NCBI GenBank assembly: GCA_950097015.1
Contig: CATNEN010000038.1
Span: 12,642,001-12,706,000 of the forward strand
Source: Macrostomum hystrix
Taxonomy: Eukaryota; Platyhelminthes; Macrostomidae
Length of the DNA: 64,000 nucleotides
Direction: 5' to 3'
The notes below the pieces were generated by a model. It did no database searches. It worked only from the letters and a program-made list of their open reading frames with translations, and had not been told where the DNA came from. Positions within the stretch are counted from its first letter, which is position 1. Every line of letters begins with the position of its first letter. This document shows positions 1 through 11,863 of the stretch, piece after piece. The translations under genes were made by a program, and so were the position numbers.

Positions 1-2123
1 ACAAAAACGAAATATTGTATAGTACAAGCTAGCATGATGATACATAAATATCTATTTATGCTAAAAAAAATCTTGCCAACAAAACATAAAAAAAATTTGA
101 GAATATAGTTAAGCCTACATGTATAACTTAAAATTTATTTTGAACTAAAACTGGTGAAAACTCTTAAATGTCATTATATCACAGATAAGGTATAAACTAA
201 TACAGCTACTTTTTCATGTGTCTACTATCTTCCTACATTGATGGAACTTGATAAAATATTCTCAGACAAAGGCACATTGACAATATATTTTTAAGAATTA
301 ATAAACATAAACATTCTAGATTCATAGAAAAGCATATATATACTGCTACAATAACATAGACAAGGAATAATTAAAATTCAGCCTACGCTAATACTTAACT
401 TAAATATTATTTCTTTTTACATTTTAAATGAAAAGTTTTGAAAAAAACACCACATGGAATTTTTTCTGAGCAACATTGCAAGGCAACATAGCCTAGTTGA
501 TATGTACTCTTTCCTGTAATGTAAATTGTAGGCTTACAATTAAGTCCTTACACTAGCATTACCAGGCTATAGTCAGGACTATGCATTGTGTGCACCAGAA
601 GCAAGCCACCCTAAAATGTATAATGTGGTCTAGGTATGGCAGGGAAATTTAATTGCACACTATAAGTGCTAACTTTTGTGGTATGCAAGATGATATATCA
701 TGCTGTATGCATAATAATCTTTTTGAAAACTTGGCATGTGAGTTGTTCTTAAAAAGCTAATACTAGAAATTTCCAACACAAACATAATCTTGAGAACGGT
801 TGCTATGAGTTTTTTTTCTTAATATAAAACAAAGCCATGGAAGTCCATGTGGGTTTGATTCTGAGCAAATGGAAAACTGATTCCGCAAAAAATCTTGCCT
901 GGGCTAGTACTCTACTCTGGTCCATAGTAGATAGGCCCAGGATAATAGATAGGCCCATACCTAAGGCAGGGCCTAGCAATTTTATATATATTCAATTCAT
1001 ACTGCAAGGCTAGGTCTAGGCTTAGCTACTGCTTAGTCAATCCATATATAGACCTATATAACATTGCTTGCTAGACTCAGACTTGCTCAAACAATAAGTA
1101 AAAACAGTATATATGAGCTTGCTATGCGCTGCCTTTAAGATCAGCAACAAGCAAGTCACTATGTGGCACTCTATTACCCATTGGCCTGACTTATCTAAGG
1201 GAACTACTGCCCTATTGACAACTCTAGCTGGCAGGGCATCTGGGTCAAGTCCTACTGCCACAGCTAATACAGGTGTTGCTGCTTGTACTACAGGCACCTT
1301 TCTGGTGTAGCCAAGCCCAAACTTGGTGATTCATTGATTTCCTCCTGGTGTTAGCACCCTAGACACTAACAGTGCAGCTTTTTTTCTTGCCTAGGCTCTA
1401 AAGCATGCCCTATGACTGTGATGGTTGCTAGGCATTTTGGTTCTTACTTTTTGGTGCCTAGTGTTGCTTTTTGTTTGTTGCAGTTGCAAAACAGCCAGAC
1501 AGATACATTGCTAATAATACATTGTTATTTTATATAATGTCTTATACTATATATATTTGTATAGACAGCATTAAAAAAGTACAGAAAGCAAGACTAGGCT
1601 TGCTTGGGGTGAGTGCGTCAGTGGCTAATGTCCCTGCCTCACTTTCCAATGGTCACTGGTTTGTTCCTCCATACAAGTCACAAATTATTTTGGTGCTTAG
1701 TTGGAAGTAGTGATTTGGGGGATTGCACCTTATGCACTTTATACAACCAAAGCTAATTTAAAATAGTTTAACCCAGTTGCTTTCTATATGCCTCCTTGTT
1801 TGTGTTGTGTTTGTGCATTGGGCGGGTGTGAGGTGTTGTATAGGGGGCAGGCCAGGTGTGCACCAATATGTACTCTTGTCCCTACCCTTCAGGCTTCAGG
1901 TATCTAAGTCTTCCCTTGGTTTGGTCTACTCTGTGTGTGTCCAGGCTTAGGGTGAGAGACACTCTGGCTGCCACCACTTTCCCTGCTTAGATTGTTGCTG
2001 TTTGTGAGGTGCCTAAGTCCAGGGGTCTAGATGGCACAATGGGCGACCCCTGCCTAGTTTGCCAGCTTGGGGCATGCCATTCCTACACTTGTGCATTTAG
2101 TAGGCCTACCCTAGGCACCCTTG
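1..2123. other. AT-rich intergenic DNA, no gene recognised
   Basis: No open frame here resembles a known protein, and the short frames (up to 86 codons) have no splice context or recognisable domain. Short motifs such as TAGGCCTA and CCTAGGC recur. The segment ends at the target-site copy of the hAT element. Confidence 0.6.
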
Positions 2124-3435
2124 CAAATAAGCAGTGGCAGCGCAGGGGGGGCGGGGGGCGGGCTGCCCCCAGGTGACCACCCCTCACCACCCTCAGGGGG
2201 TGACCACCCACTTAAAAAAAATTCGTACTTTACCATATTTTTTCAAAAGTGTGGTCACCCCATGGGGCATGGGGGTGGTCACCTGAGACCTCAGGGGGGG
2301 TGGTCACCCGGTAGGGCCTATAGGCTGTAAGGGTGGTCACCCTTTGAGGGTGAACTGCGAACTGGGCCTGGGCGATAACGAATCCTAATGATTTTGGAAA
2401 GCTGGAATGTAATTATTTTTCTTGGAAAACACCATTAGCCTAATTCATGGAATCAAAGAACTTATTACAAATAATGTTTTTCAAAATAAATTCTAAGAAT
2501 CAGGTGAATGTTTATATAATATATATATTGTCAATATTGAAAATCTCTTGCTGCAAAATTTGCATATTATATTCATCTTTGACTTTGTTTTTTAAGCAAT
2601 ATAGTGTGTTTAGCAAAAGGCAAGAGCACTGACCAGTCTGACCTGTTTATTATCATCATAAGCAAAAGCTATGAAGCAATAAAAGTCATAAATTCTCATA
2701 ATTCATCAATTATAATTTTTCATATGTGATGTGGTACTGGTATCCTATATTCCTGATTCAGAAATCATAATACTTTAATGTCAGGCAGACAGGCATCATA
2801 GGACTAATGGTCTCACTCTTATCTGGAATTTTTATGATATGTTTTGTAAAAAGACAGAATACTATAAATAAAAAGACAAAAAGTAACTATATCATTTTTT
2901 CACTGTAAGTTTATTTGTTAAAGTTCAATATCCAAGACTGAAGACAATACTGATCACTGGAATAGTACTGTGGCAGTTATCTAGACTCATTTTGTAACAT
3001 ACTTCTGTATTATGCCTGATTCATTGACCAAACTATCACATTCTTGATAGCTTAGCCTAGACTAATTTTTCTATTTGGTTGAAAATGTGTTAATTCAGAT
3101 GACATACCCATCAAAATTTGGCTCTATCATATGATGTTGGGTTGGGGTATTTTAAAACCTGACACTTTCTGACTTAAGTCTTTCTCTTAAAGCAAGGTCT
3201 CATGACAACATTCCAAAGGGCAAACTTGAGTATTATAGCTGACATTTCCTTCTGGATTTGGGTATGTAATTAGATATTTTGGTAAAGATAAATCATGATT
3301 CAAGATAGATCCATGACATAAATAAAAAGACCATTATATGAACTATTGGACTATAAAGAATATTTATTTTATAATTTTGGAAAGACAATATAACTGTATG
3401 ACCTATATACCTTTATTTCAGAGTTCAGACACATC

Positions 3436-6236
3436 ATGAAAAGACACCGAATTCGTCTCAATAGACCAAGTGGGGCTGCCCAAAGGCAAGAAAAACGACA
3501 CAGAGAGGAGGCAGCCAAATAAAATACAATTGACCTGCGCAATTTCTTCACTTCCAGAGATGGCGAAGTTGAAAACCAAGGGCATAATGTAGTTGATGAG
3601 GATCATTTGGTTGGTACAGAGGATAAAGATGAAGAAGATAAGGATCAGGTGCTGGTTGCTGAAGAGAAGGATGGAGGAGATGAGGCTCAGGTGTTTGCTG
3701 GCACAGAAGATGAAGAGGAGAAGACAGCAAGTGATGAGGAACATGATGAAGGACATCCAATTCCAATTGATTCAAATGAAGAAGGCAGTGGTAATGCAGA
3801 TGAAGTACCATTTAATGACATTGCTGACTGGCCACAAGTCATGTCACCAGCTGTAAGGAAGATGATCATTGAGGCTGGCTCAATAGCAATCCAGCACAAG
3901 GATGGACCATTCCACGTGCACAAGAAGGCAGGAGAAAACTACCCACGCACTTTGGACTGCTCATGGTTCTATTGGACTCAAGTGAATGGAGAGAGAACGC
4001 TGAGAACTTGGATGGTATACTCACCAAAAGCTGGTGCCCTCTTCTGCTTTTGCCGCAAGCTGCTTAAGGGAAACAAGTCGTCTCTTTGTCACCCAAGGGT
4101 TCAGGAACTGGGGCAAGTTGAATACAAAAGTAGAGAACGACGAAAATTCAAATGAGCACAACGAGTGCCTGCTTCAATGGAAGGCGATGTCAATGAAGAC
4201 AACTGTGGATGTTGTGATGGAGACAATTCTAGAAGACAATTGGCAGAAGCTTAGAGCTGCAGTTCTAGAGAGGATCCTAGCAATCATCCTCTACCTCGCT
4301 CAACAAAGCCTTGCCTTTTGTGGCCACCGAGAGGGACTGGACAGCGAGAATCAAGGCAACTTCCTTGAACTTGTGAAAATGATGGCGCGTTTTGACCCAG
4401 TCCTGGCTGCCCATCTTCATGATGATCAGGGGAAGCAGAATAAGAGGAAGATCACATACATGTCAAAGGACATCCAAAATGAATTCATTGCTCCTCGCAG
4501 AAGAGGTGAGGAGAGTCCTTATTGGGAAGATCAAGGAGGCCAGATACTTCTCAATAATGCTTGACAGCACACCGGACATGTCTCATGTGGATCAACTCAG
4601 CATTGTCATCAGGTATGTGAACTGCCGCGGGAATCCTGTAGAGTCATTTCTTGGATTCCTGAAACTCGATGGACATCAAGTGCAGCAGATCTCTGACAAA
4701 ATCATCAAGAGGCTGGAAGATCTTGATCTCGACATTCAGAACTGCCGTGGTCAGGGCTATTACAAAAATGCAGCAAACATGTCTGGAGTCCATGGAGGTG
4801 TTCAGAAGTTGATCAGGGACCAAAACCCCCTTGCAAGGTTTATCCCTTGCTCTAATCCCAGCCTCAACCTCGCCGGATCACACGCATGTTCCACAGATGT
4901 GGTGACTGCGTTTCACTATCAGTGCAGAGTAGGGGATTGTGGGTGTTATTTTTCTCTCTCTCTCTCGCAATGTACTCGCGCATGTGCGTACTCTGGAGCG
5001 CGTGCACACCCAGAGGTAGCGGCTGATTGGTCAGCCTGGTCAGGCTGAGAAATAAACTTATATTTATTTAGAGAGCTAGGCTTGGCCTGCTCTGAAGAGC
5101 TTCTCTCTCTGCAAGCCACGCTGACTTTATTACAACAACTGTAGGGGCTGTGACCTTCTTCGGGACTGTTCAGAGAGTCTTCACTTTCTTCTCGGCTTCG
5201 ACTGGTCGTTGGGCTGCTTTGGAAGCCCAGATAGACATTGATGGGCAAGGCCTCAAGCCAAAGAGGCTAATTGAGATGAGATGGAATGCTCACTATGAGG
5301 CCGTACAAGCTCTACGGGCTCGACTGGAGAATATCCTGGATGTACTGGACAACATGAGCAAACCTTCTCTGTCGACACAAGGTCGGAGGCAATTTCTCTG
5401 TCCACGGCCATCTGCTCCTTCTCGTTCTTTGCCCATCTGCACTATTGGGAGCCCATCCTGAAGGAGATCAATGTCGTTCAAAAGGCTTTTCAACAGAGAG
5501 GATTGGGTCTTGACTCAACTAAGGTTTATGTTGTTAGGCTTGAGCACTTTTTGAATCAGTCACGAGAAGATGTTGTCAGTGATGCAGTCCATGAAGCAGA
5601 GTCCCTCTGTGAGAAAATGGGGGTCATGATGGAGAAACGCATGCCACGATAAAGAGGATGCCAGGAGAGAACGCCAAGGATGCGGGCTTGACCCCAAAGG
5701 AAGAAATTTGAAGGCAATTACTATCATCCCATGACAGGTTGTGTCAGGAGCTTTCTTCCAGATTTGATGCCATTAAATCGACCTGCGATATTTTCTGCCT
5801 CATTGATGTCCTCTTCACAAAAAGAAACATTGGAGAGGAGGTGGAAAAAGTTGTAGAGACCTTCCCCAAGGAAATCTCTAAAGACCTTGAGGTCGAAGTT
5901 CATCGACTCCGAAGATTGGTGCCTAGCGAGATCAATGAGAAGTCCACTGCAGAGGAAGTGCTACAATGGGCTCTCAGGATGGAGCAACAAGATGTCCTGC
6001 CTAACCTCATTGTGCTGTTGCAGCTGTTTTTGACCTCGGCTGTGTCTGTTGCATCCTGCAAAAGAAGCTTTTCAAAGCTGAAGCTCATCAAGAGTTACCT
6101 ACGGTCAACCATGTCTCAAGCTCGGCTTGATGGTCTCTCCATCCTTTCTATTGAGCAGGAAGAGGCCAAAGCTCTGGACTTCAGCAAAATCATCAATAAC
6201 TTTGCCAAAAAGAAGTCCCGCCTTGGTGCACTCTAG
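3436..6236 (+). pseudogene. hAT transposase (ZMYM1/TTF-zinc-finger type), disrupted
   Basis: Translated pieces in three frames line up in order with a ZMYM1-like hAT transposase: a basic start at 3436; an acidic linker; a TTF-type zinc-finger region (about 3950-4130, with FCFCRKLL); the catalytic region (about 4150-4890, with FDPVLAAHL and SHVDQLSIVIRYV); and the C-terminal hAT dimerisation region (about 5990-6236, with SVASCKRSFSKLKLIKSYL). Breaks: an in-frame TAA at 3520-3522 after 28 codons, a frameshift near 4080-4100, another near 4485-4510, an insertion of about 250 bp at 4898-5146, and further frame changes at about 5390-5460 and 5650-5740. The DDE residues were not located with certainty. 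The pieces are inert as they stand. Confidence 0.9.
4898..5146 (+). mobile_element. LTR-like insertion inside the hAT transposase
   Basis: The transposase frame is interrupted between its ACA GAT codons (4893-4898) and the GCT GTG ACC where similarity resumes (5147). The intervening DNA starts TGTGGTGACTGCG, carries a CT microsatellite (about 4952-4967), an AATAAA signal followed by a T-rich stretch (about 5050-5065), and ends near TTATTACAACA. TG...CA ends plus a poly(A) signal suggest a solo LTR. The target duplication could not be resolved, so the class is inferred. Confidence 0.5.
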
Positions 6237-6949
6237 TTCAAGTAGTATGTCGCACTCGCAGTTGCTGAAATATTTCTGTCTATCAAGTCAACCTGGATCC
6301 TGATCATCTGTTGGCCCAACCGTCCAAGAGATAGACTGCACTTGTCAGGCTCAAAGGGAGTGGCCATGGCCCGTGGAACCACCTCAACTGAGGGCATGAA
6401 GATCATACGATGGAACCTGTAGGACAATCATTGGGTCATCTGAAGACTAAAGGTATTTGATTGTCTGTAAAGTATTTTTACTATGTGCTTGAAAGTATTT
6501 ACATAATTACATTTAATTATTGAAGAGTTAAGGATCTTAGATCAACTTTAATGATAAATTTTTTTTGAAAATTTTTCTGGGGGTGACCACCCAGCCGGGG
6601 GGTGACCACCCAACCCATACATGCGCAACCTCCCAAATCTTAGCTGGCCGTGCGACTTAGTTTTTGCTCTCATTTGCGACTTAGTTCGTTTCATTGCTCT
6701 ATTTACGACTTAGTTTGCTCTCATTTGCTCTCTTTTTCTCTCCCCTTTTTCCTTTTTTTCACGCCTTCCTTTTTTGTCCCTTGGTCCCCCCTTTGATTTT
6801 TTTGCGCTTGGTTGATTGGTTTTTGCGACTTACCTTGCTTGGCCCTCGTTTCACCCGGCCGGTTCGGCTGGGTCGGCCGGGTGTTGAGCATGTATGACCC
6901 AACCACTGCCCCCCCCAGCTGGAGGGCCTGCGCCGCCACTGCAAATAAG

Positions 6950-8849
6950 TAAATAAAAGACCAGGCACCAAAAAGCCTGGCACCAAAAAGCATAGGCACT
7001 ATAATGCAAAGCAACCACTGTGACACTGCCATTTGCTATCTTGACAATATATTCATTTTATTTTGTTTTTTCTTGTTAAAGGCCCAGCTACACTGTCTTT
7101 ATATTGTCAATATGACATATTAGGCCTAATATATTTAATCTGAATAGAAGCTATATTTAGGCCTAGTAGTGACTACTGTATTGCAACCAAATAAACAATA
7201 AAGAATACAATCCACTTTGGTAACAGGCACTTTAGGTTTTGAGTCTGTGGTTGGCTCAACAACAACTGCTGAACTGCATTGGCCATATGACAAATGAATT
7301 CAAGACAGTAACAATGACAACTTAATTAATAGTAGGCTAGTAAAAAATGCTACCTAAATTAAAAGGCAGGTTTTCTTACTGTGGCAGTAAGCACTGCCAC
7401 CCCAGGAAAATGGCAGGAAATACTCTATGACAAATGAATCAGTGACTGCATATTTATTAAGAATTACCAAAAAAATTGGCTTCTCACTTTAGCCTTAGGA
7501 AATGTAGTGTTGCCAAAATATTATTATTCTAAAAAAACTGCTATCCATTTCGATATTTGGATATTTTTTTAGTCAGTGCCAGTTTTTATAAATTTAGTCG
7601 GCCCTATGTATTCTGGCTCAGGCATTATTCACCTGTTGTGGAAGGACGCAGGAGTTGATTGACTTATATATTTAAAAAAATTAAATATTTTGAGCTGACC
7701 TGCATAGCTCTTAAATATTAGCGCTTTAATATGAGAGCCTGTGGTATGGTAGCTTGCTTAACAGAAAATTGAAGGTGGAAAGGAAGTAGCATTCGTAACA
7801 GTATAGAGTGGCAGGCATGTTATCGAAACACGATAAAATAAATATTCAAATTAGATTCGCGCCCAACTTAACACTTTTAAACAAAGTTTCTCGTTTTCGC
7901 ATTTTTCTGACGCCCCGTGAAGACATTTTCTTTTTAAACTAGGCGCACAAAACTTCGATAAACCTTGAAAAAACAAGTATACACTTGTCACTTTTAGCTT
8001 TTAGAAGCAGAGCTTATTAATTGATATATTACTGGCCAGTTAAACTGCCTGCACACAAACGTGAAAGTGAGTAGATAATAGATTTATTTAGTAAATTAAA
8101 TATTGAATGCGCCTGCTGCTAACAGTGGGTTGGGGACCCCTGGGATAAATCGACGGAAATGTTGCTGAATTTGTGTAAGTGGCGTGCATGTTTAATTTCT
8201 CGATTAAGTCAATCTAGGTAAAGTTTGACATTCAGAGCAACTGAATGACATTCAAAGCACTAACTTAAATACTACATTAGTAGAATATCAGGTATAAGAA
8301 CACTGTAGTTCTAGGAGACCTACACAGACTATAAAGTTAATAAATCATCGATTCTAAGAAATTCTCTTTTAACATTTACGCTGTAAAATGCAAGTCTGAC
8401 TACGCGGCTGGCATTCGGCTGAACCAGACTGCGACCGATATTATCAGTATTCGCCTAGTCCGATGCGGCCGGCAGCTAGCTTAATTTTTTGTCTAGTCTT
8501 CGTTCGTTCATCCTGCTGAAGTCCTTGACCTGCCAGTTTATTGTGTCCCTCGTCTCTTTCATTTTTCTGTTACTAAAAATACAAGCAAACCGTGCGACCT
8601 AGGCAAGTCAAGCAAGCTTTTAAGTCGACTGAGTTGAGACAGGAAACTGTGAAAAATACAATGGTAGACCTTCGGGTGTTTTCGCATACCCTGGTGCATG
8701 GCACACCTCGATCTAATAGGCCTCATTCGCGGTCTTTGCTGCGAGCAAATCGGCGGGCACCAGAGGCCGTGGACGGCCGCGGTCCTGGTGTCGTAGAGGA
8801 CCTCTGGCCGGGGCACAGCGCCACACGCTCTAGCTTCGGGCTGTAGTGC
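6950..8849. other. AT-rich intergenic DNA
   Basis: No protein, RNA gene or array could be supported. The block around 8380-8520 is more GC-rich and may be an eroded flank of the Ty3/Gypsy relic, but no LTR pair was found. Confidence 0.5.
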
Positions 8850-9885
8850 CAGCAAGCGCAGAGTCATCTGGAGTAAGGGCCCTTCGTAGTCGTAAGCTGC
8901 CCTACGGGGAGCAGCAGCTGCAGCGAGGCGAAGCTTCAGCTTGGGCCAGAACATCGGCCACAGGCGCGTCCTTGCCGCGAATTTTCGTTGTAAACTTGCG
9001 GTTACTGAAGCGCCGAACAAGGGTCCGACAGCTTGGCCATCGCCGCCACTAGAGGATTGTGATCTGCGTAGGCGTAGTGGTCTAAAGGTAGCCAAAGTTT
9101 CTAGTAGCGAAAAAAAGTGATCAACTCGACACGTCAAAAGCGCTTTTAGTTCAGCGGGGACGGAGCTCCAGCCACGCCTCACTGGCGCGCTGCTCCAGGA
9201 CAGCCCCGATGGCGATTCCCGATCGACGTGTTGACCTTCAGCGCACTTGGAGCGCCGGGCTCAGGGTGGGCTCAGGCTCATGGCGGCGTCGACAAGCAGA
9301 GCACGCTTCGTAAGGAAGGCATCCGTCAGCTTCGGCATCCACTGAACAAACTTTAATTCCTTGCTGGCCAGGGCACCGTAGGTATAGGGCGCAGCAGCTG
9401 AATGGCCCGCGGCACGAACCAGTGATAGAAGTTCACCCATACCGGCAAACTGCGCTGGCCCCTGATGATCGCAGGAAGCGCGAACCGAGTCATGGCATCG
9501 ACCAAGTCGAGCTGTGGCACGTTCGGCTGCATGACTGTTGATATGGTGGCCAAAGAACTCGATTTTACTGCGGCCGAACTTGAATTTTGCCGGGTTGATA
9601 AGGAGGCCGTTGTCGGCGATGCAGGCGCTAGAACAGCACGCAAACAGCTGCTTCAGGTGCTGCTGAGGATCACGTACTGCTCGCCACCAGGAAGTCGTCG
9701 TCGATGACTTCGAACACGAAGTCAAGATCCTGGCCCCGTGTCGATTACCCTCTGGAATGCCTACTAGGTGGCATTTTTAGCTCGAAAGGCTTTCGTCGAA
9801 ACTCGAACCGGCCAAAAAGGGGTGATGACGGCGCCTTGATCGATTGTAATGTCGGCCTCGATGACGAGATTTGATAATTAGTCGC
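8850..9885 (-). pseudogene. Ty3/Gypsy retrotransposon pol relic (RT and RNase H)
   Basis: Read on the minus strand from about 9885, frame-shifted pieces follow the order of a Ty3/Gypsy polymerase: the reverse-transcriptase segment around AVITPF and KAFRAKNA; the active-site region VIDDDFLVASS (near 9705-9730); the thumb-like stretch EQHLKQLFACC-type through NPAKFKFGRSKIEFFGHHIN (9540-9690); the connection motif VNFYHWFVPRA; and an RNase H piece with YADHNPLVAAMAKLSDP at about 8990-9075. The pieces sit in at least three frames with several stops, so the copy is dead. No LTRs, protease or integrase could be recognised. The long minus frame over 8559-9182 is mostly a shadow of this relic. Confidence 0.75.
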
Positions 9886-10200
9886 GAAACAAAGGTCGAT
9901 TGCGATCTGAGAAACTATTTTGAACCCGGACTACAGGACAACCTAAATCGAATTAACGGTTTAAGTATAAACAACATCTAACTTTGGCTTGGCATTACCT
10001 GAGGTCTGAGACGTACGCTAGCCTGCATGTGTCTAAAATAAATTAAGCTTGCCACACAGGCTTTTTAGGTAACCTGTTTCATTTAACTCAGAAAATCAAA
10101 ACTCAAACTTAAGAAACTATTATATTTTGAGTCGTCCTCTTTAGTTCTCCATTGGCGTCATAATTAACAAATAAGCACGCAAATGTGATTTTTTTCTAAG
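9886..10200. other. Short intergenic stretch
   Basis: No feature recognised. It lies between the Gypsy relic and a near-perfect palindrome at 10201-10226. Confidence 0.5.
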
Positions 10201-10226
10201 TTGTGTAACAAAGCCTTGTTACACAA
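10201..10226. repeat. 26-bp near-perfect palindrome
   Basis: TTGTGTAACAA and TTGTTACACAA arms surround a few central bases. The first 13 bases (TTGTGTAACAAAG) recur exactly at 12440-12452, next to the presumed Helitron 5' end. It could be the 3'-terminal hairpin of that element, read on the minus strand, but this is inference. Confidence 0.6.
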
Positions 10227-10240
10227 CAAAACCTTGTGGA

Positions 10241-10544
10241 AGAGGTTGTAGCCTAGTGGTTAGGGCGTCGGACTCACGACTTGAAGGTCGGGGGTTCTAT
10301 TCCCGACTCCACTGGAACAATTTGTGTCCTTTAGCAAGACACTTAACTCTGCATTGCTTCAGTTCACCCAGCTGTTTAATGGGTACCAGCATCAGCTGGG
10401 ATAATTGAAGGTGGGTGTGGCGTCCCCCCAGTCCGTGGACTGAACAGCGCTGTACGCAGCCTTCAGATGCGCCGCGCATTAGCTGCGGCTGTGCTGTCGG
10501 CTGCACATCTGACCCAATTGGGGCAGGTGTAATCAATTATTATT
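10241..10544 (+). mobile_element. tRNA-derived SINE, copy 1
   Basis: The head has an A box (TAGCCTAGTGG, 10250-10260) and a B box (GGTTCTATTCC, about 10293-10303) at tRNA spacing, but no foldable full tRNA. It is followed by a body with a conserved-looking segment (AGCAAGACACTTAACTCTGC ... AATGGGTACCAGC), and it ends GGTGTAATCAATTATTATT. A second copy lies inverted at 25965-26276 with the same head, body and tail. The middle segment resembles the shared central domains known from V- or Meta-type SINE families; which one was not tested. No clear target duplication flanks this copy. Confidence 0.85.
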
Positions 10545-10783
10545 AAACTAGCTTTTTTTGCCCGTTGTTTTGGGGCAGAAATTTAAAGCAAAGCAGTAAG
10601 CAATTCACGTCTCTGTATTAACTTTATAGTGAAGGTCACCATTTATTTATTTACAGCATTAATGAAAAGTGAAGAGTTTGTTTAAGGGCGTATTAAGTAA
10701 AAAATATGTGAAAAGTTTGTCCAAACAGCCCCCTCTTGATTACTTCTTTAGAAACATGTCTCTTAGCCACTCCTCTATACAGT

Positions 10784-11024
10784 CAGTGGCAGATCCAGGA
10801 ATTTTGTTTTGGGGCGGTCTGTCAGGGGAGCGCCATGAGAATCACAGAGTGGGTGCCAGCGGCCGAAAAAGGGCGCCAGGAGCCAAGAAAGGGCGCCAGC
10901 GGCTGAAAAACGGGAGCCAGCGGCTGAAAAAGGGGCGCCAGCGGCCGAAAAGGGGCATCTTATTTCCATGATTAAAATTTAGGGGGGCGACTGCCCCCCC
11001 GCCCCCCCCCTAAATCTGCCTCTG
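10784..11024 (+). mobile_element. Non-autonomous hAT (MITE), 241 bp
   Basis: Ends are CAGTGGCAGATCCAGG and, inverted, CAGAGGCAGATTTAGG. A perfect 8-bp target duplication, TATACAGT, flanks it at 10776-10783 and 11025-11032. The core holds about five copies of a roughly 20-bp GC-rich unit (GGGCGCCAGCGGCTGAAAAA) at about 10850-10960, then runs of G and C near the right end. It has no coding capacity. It shares the CAGTGGC start with the 4.8-kb hAT in this window but little else, so its helper is probably another family. Confidence 0.9.
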
Positions 11025-11176
11025 TATACAGTATGCATGTACACGCGTATACATAAGGAAAATAGCCATGGCATAACAATAACAATGTCAAAGAAACAAA
11101 ATTAAACTGTTTCAGAGTTCAGAGTTAGACAGGTCAAGGTCAATTCGTGACTACTTTTCTATTAATTGCTTGCGAG

Positions 11177-11863
11177 TCACCTCAAGGCCTGGGGATACAC
11201 CACATTCTTCGTTCTTCCCCTTGGTGCGAAAATGAATAGGCCAGCTGGAGTTCCAACACGGGAGCAGGCGACATAAAGCTGCCCATGCGAGAAGCAAGGA
11301 GTCTCCAGGTTGATGCCAGCCACCTTCAGCGACTGTCCCTGAGCCTTGTTAATAGTCATCGCAAAGCACACTCTCACAGGGAACTGCAGTCGCTTGAACT
11401 GAAATGGCAGGTCCGTGGGGATAATTGGAATCCGGGGAACGAACACAGACTCTCCTCTGCCAGATCCAGTCATTATCGTGGCCTCAATCACGTGTGGGAA
11501 GAGCCGCCTGACTATCAGTCTGGTGCCGTTACACAGCCTTGGCGCATTCAGGTTGCGGAGGAGCATAATTGGTGCCCCAACTTTCAGCTGCAAGTTGTGC
11601 GATGGAGTTCCAGGAGGATCTAGAGAGTTCAGAAACTCAACAGGATACTCCACAGCGGTGTCATCAGTCAACGTTGTATCAATTGACTTGTAGGTGAAAA
11701 CTGCACCTGGCAACTCCTGAAGCAGTTGGTAGTTAATTTCGTTGGCGGCATCATTTCTAGGACACAGAATTGAGAATTGCCCTCTCTGACAGCCAGTCAA
11801 CGTCAGCATATTGAGAGAAATAGGCTGGCTGGAGAGAAATATCGACCGGAGAGCCCTGCGCAC
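11177..11863 (-). pseudogene. Helitron-type Pif1 helicase, C-terminal fragment
   Basis: The 228-residue frame matches the C-terminal third of the Pif1-like helicase of animal Helitrons: CPRNDAANEINYQLLQELPG near residue 35, then LQLKVGAPIMLLRNLNAP, the LCNGTRLIV stretch, and FAMTINKAQGQSL followed by GQLYVACSRV, which correspond to helicase motifs V and VI. The Walker A and B motifs that should precede them are missing because upstream DNA is the non-coding leader. The frame has no internal stop, so the loss may be fairly recent or the piece was copied as part of a deleted derivative. It is not expected to be a working helicase. Confidence 0.88.

Larger units (their letters stand above)
2132..6941 (+). 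mobile_element. Complete hAT-superfamily DNA transposon (4810 bp)
   Basis: The element begins CAGTGGCAGCGCAGG and ends in the near inverse (reverse complement CAGTGGCGGCGCAGG). It is flanked by a perfect 8-bp target duplication, CAAATAAG, at 2124-2131 and 6942-6949, the size expected for hAT. Subterminal GGTGACCACC/GGTGGTCACC motifs cluster at about 2170-2345 and 6583-6612, as often seen at hAT transposase-binding ends. The body carries the broken transposase described separately. Ends and duplication are seen directly; superfamily follows from TIR type, 8-bp duplication and protein. It is not autonomous now because the transposase has a stop, frameshifts and an insertion. Confidence 0.93.

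Noticed and set aside
3418-3923. Minus-strand frames antisense to the hAT transposase
   Set aside because: The plus strand carries the transposase; these are reverse shadows of its acidic stretch.
8559-9182. Minus-strand frame of 207 codons as a gene
   Set aside because: Another frame of the same strand carries Gypsy RNase H residues here, so this is a shadow inside a retrotransposon relic.
10241-10320. A functional tRNA gene
   Set aside because: A and B boxes are present but the acceptor and anticodon arms do not pair, and the unit continues into a shared 300-bp body with a second copy at 25965-26276.
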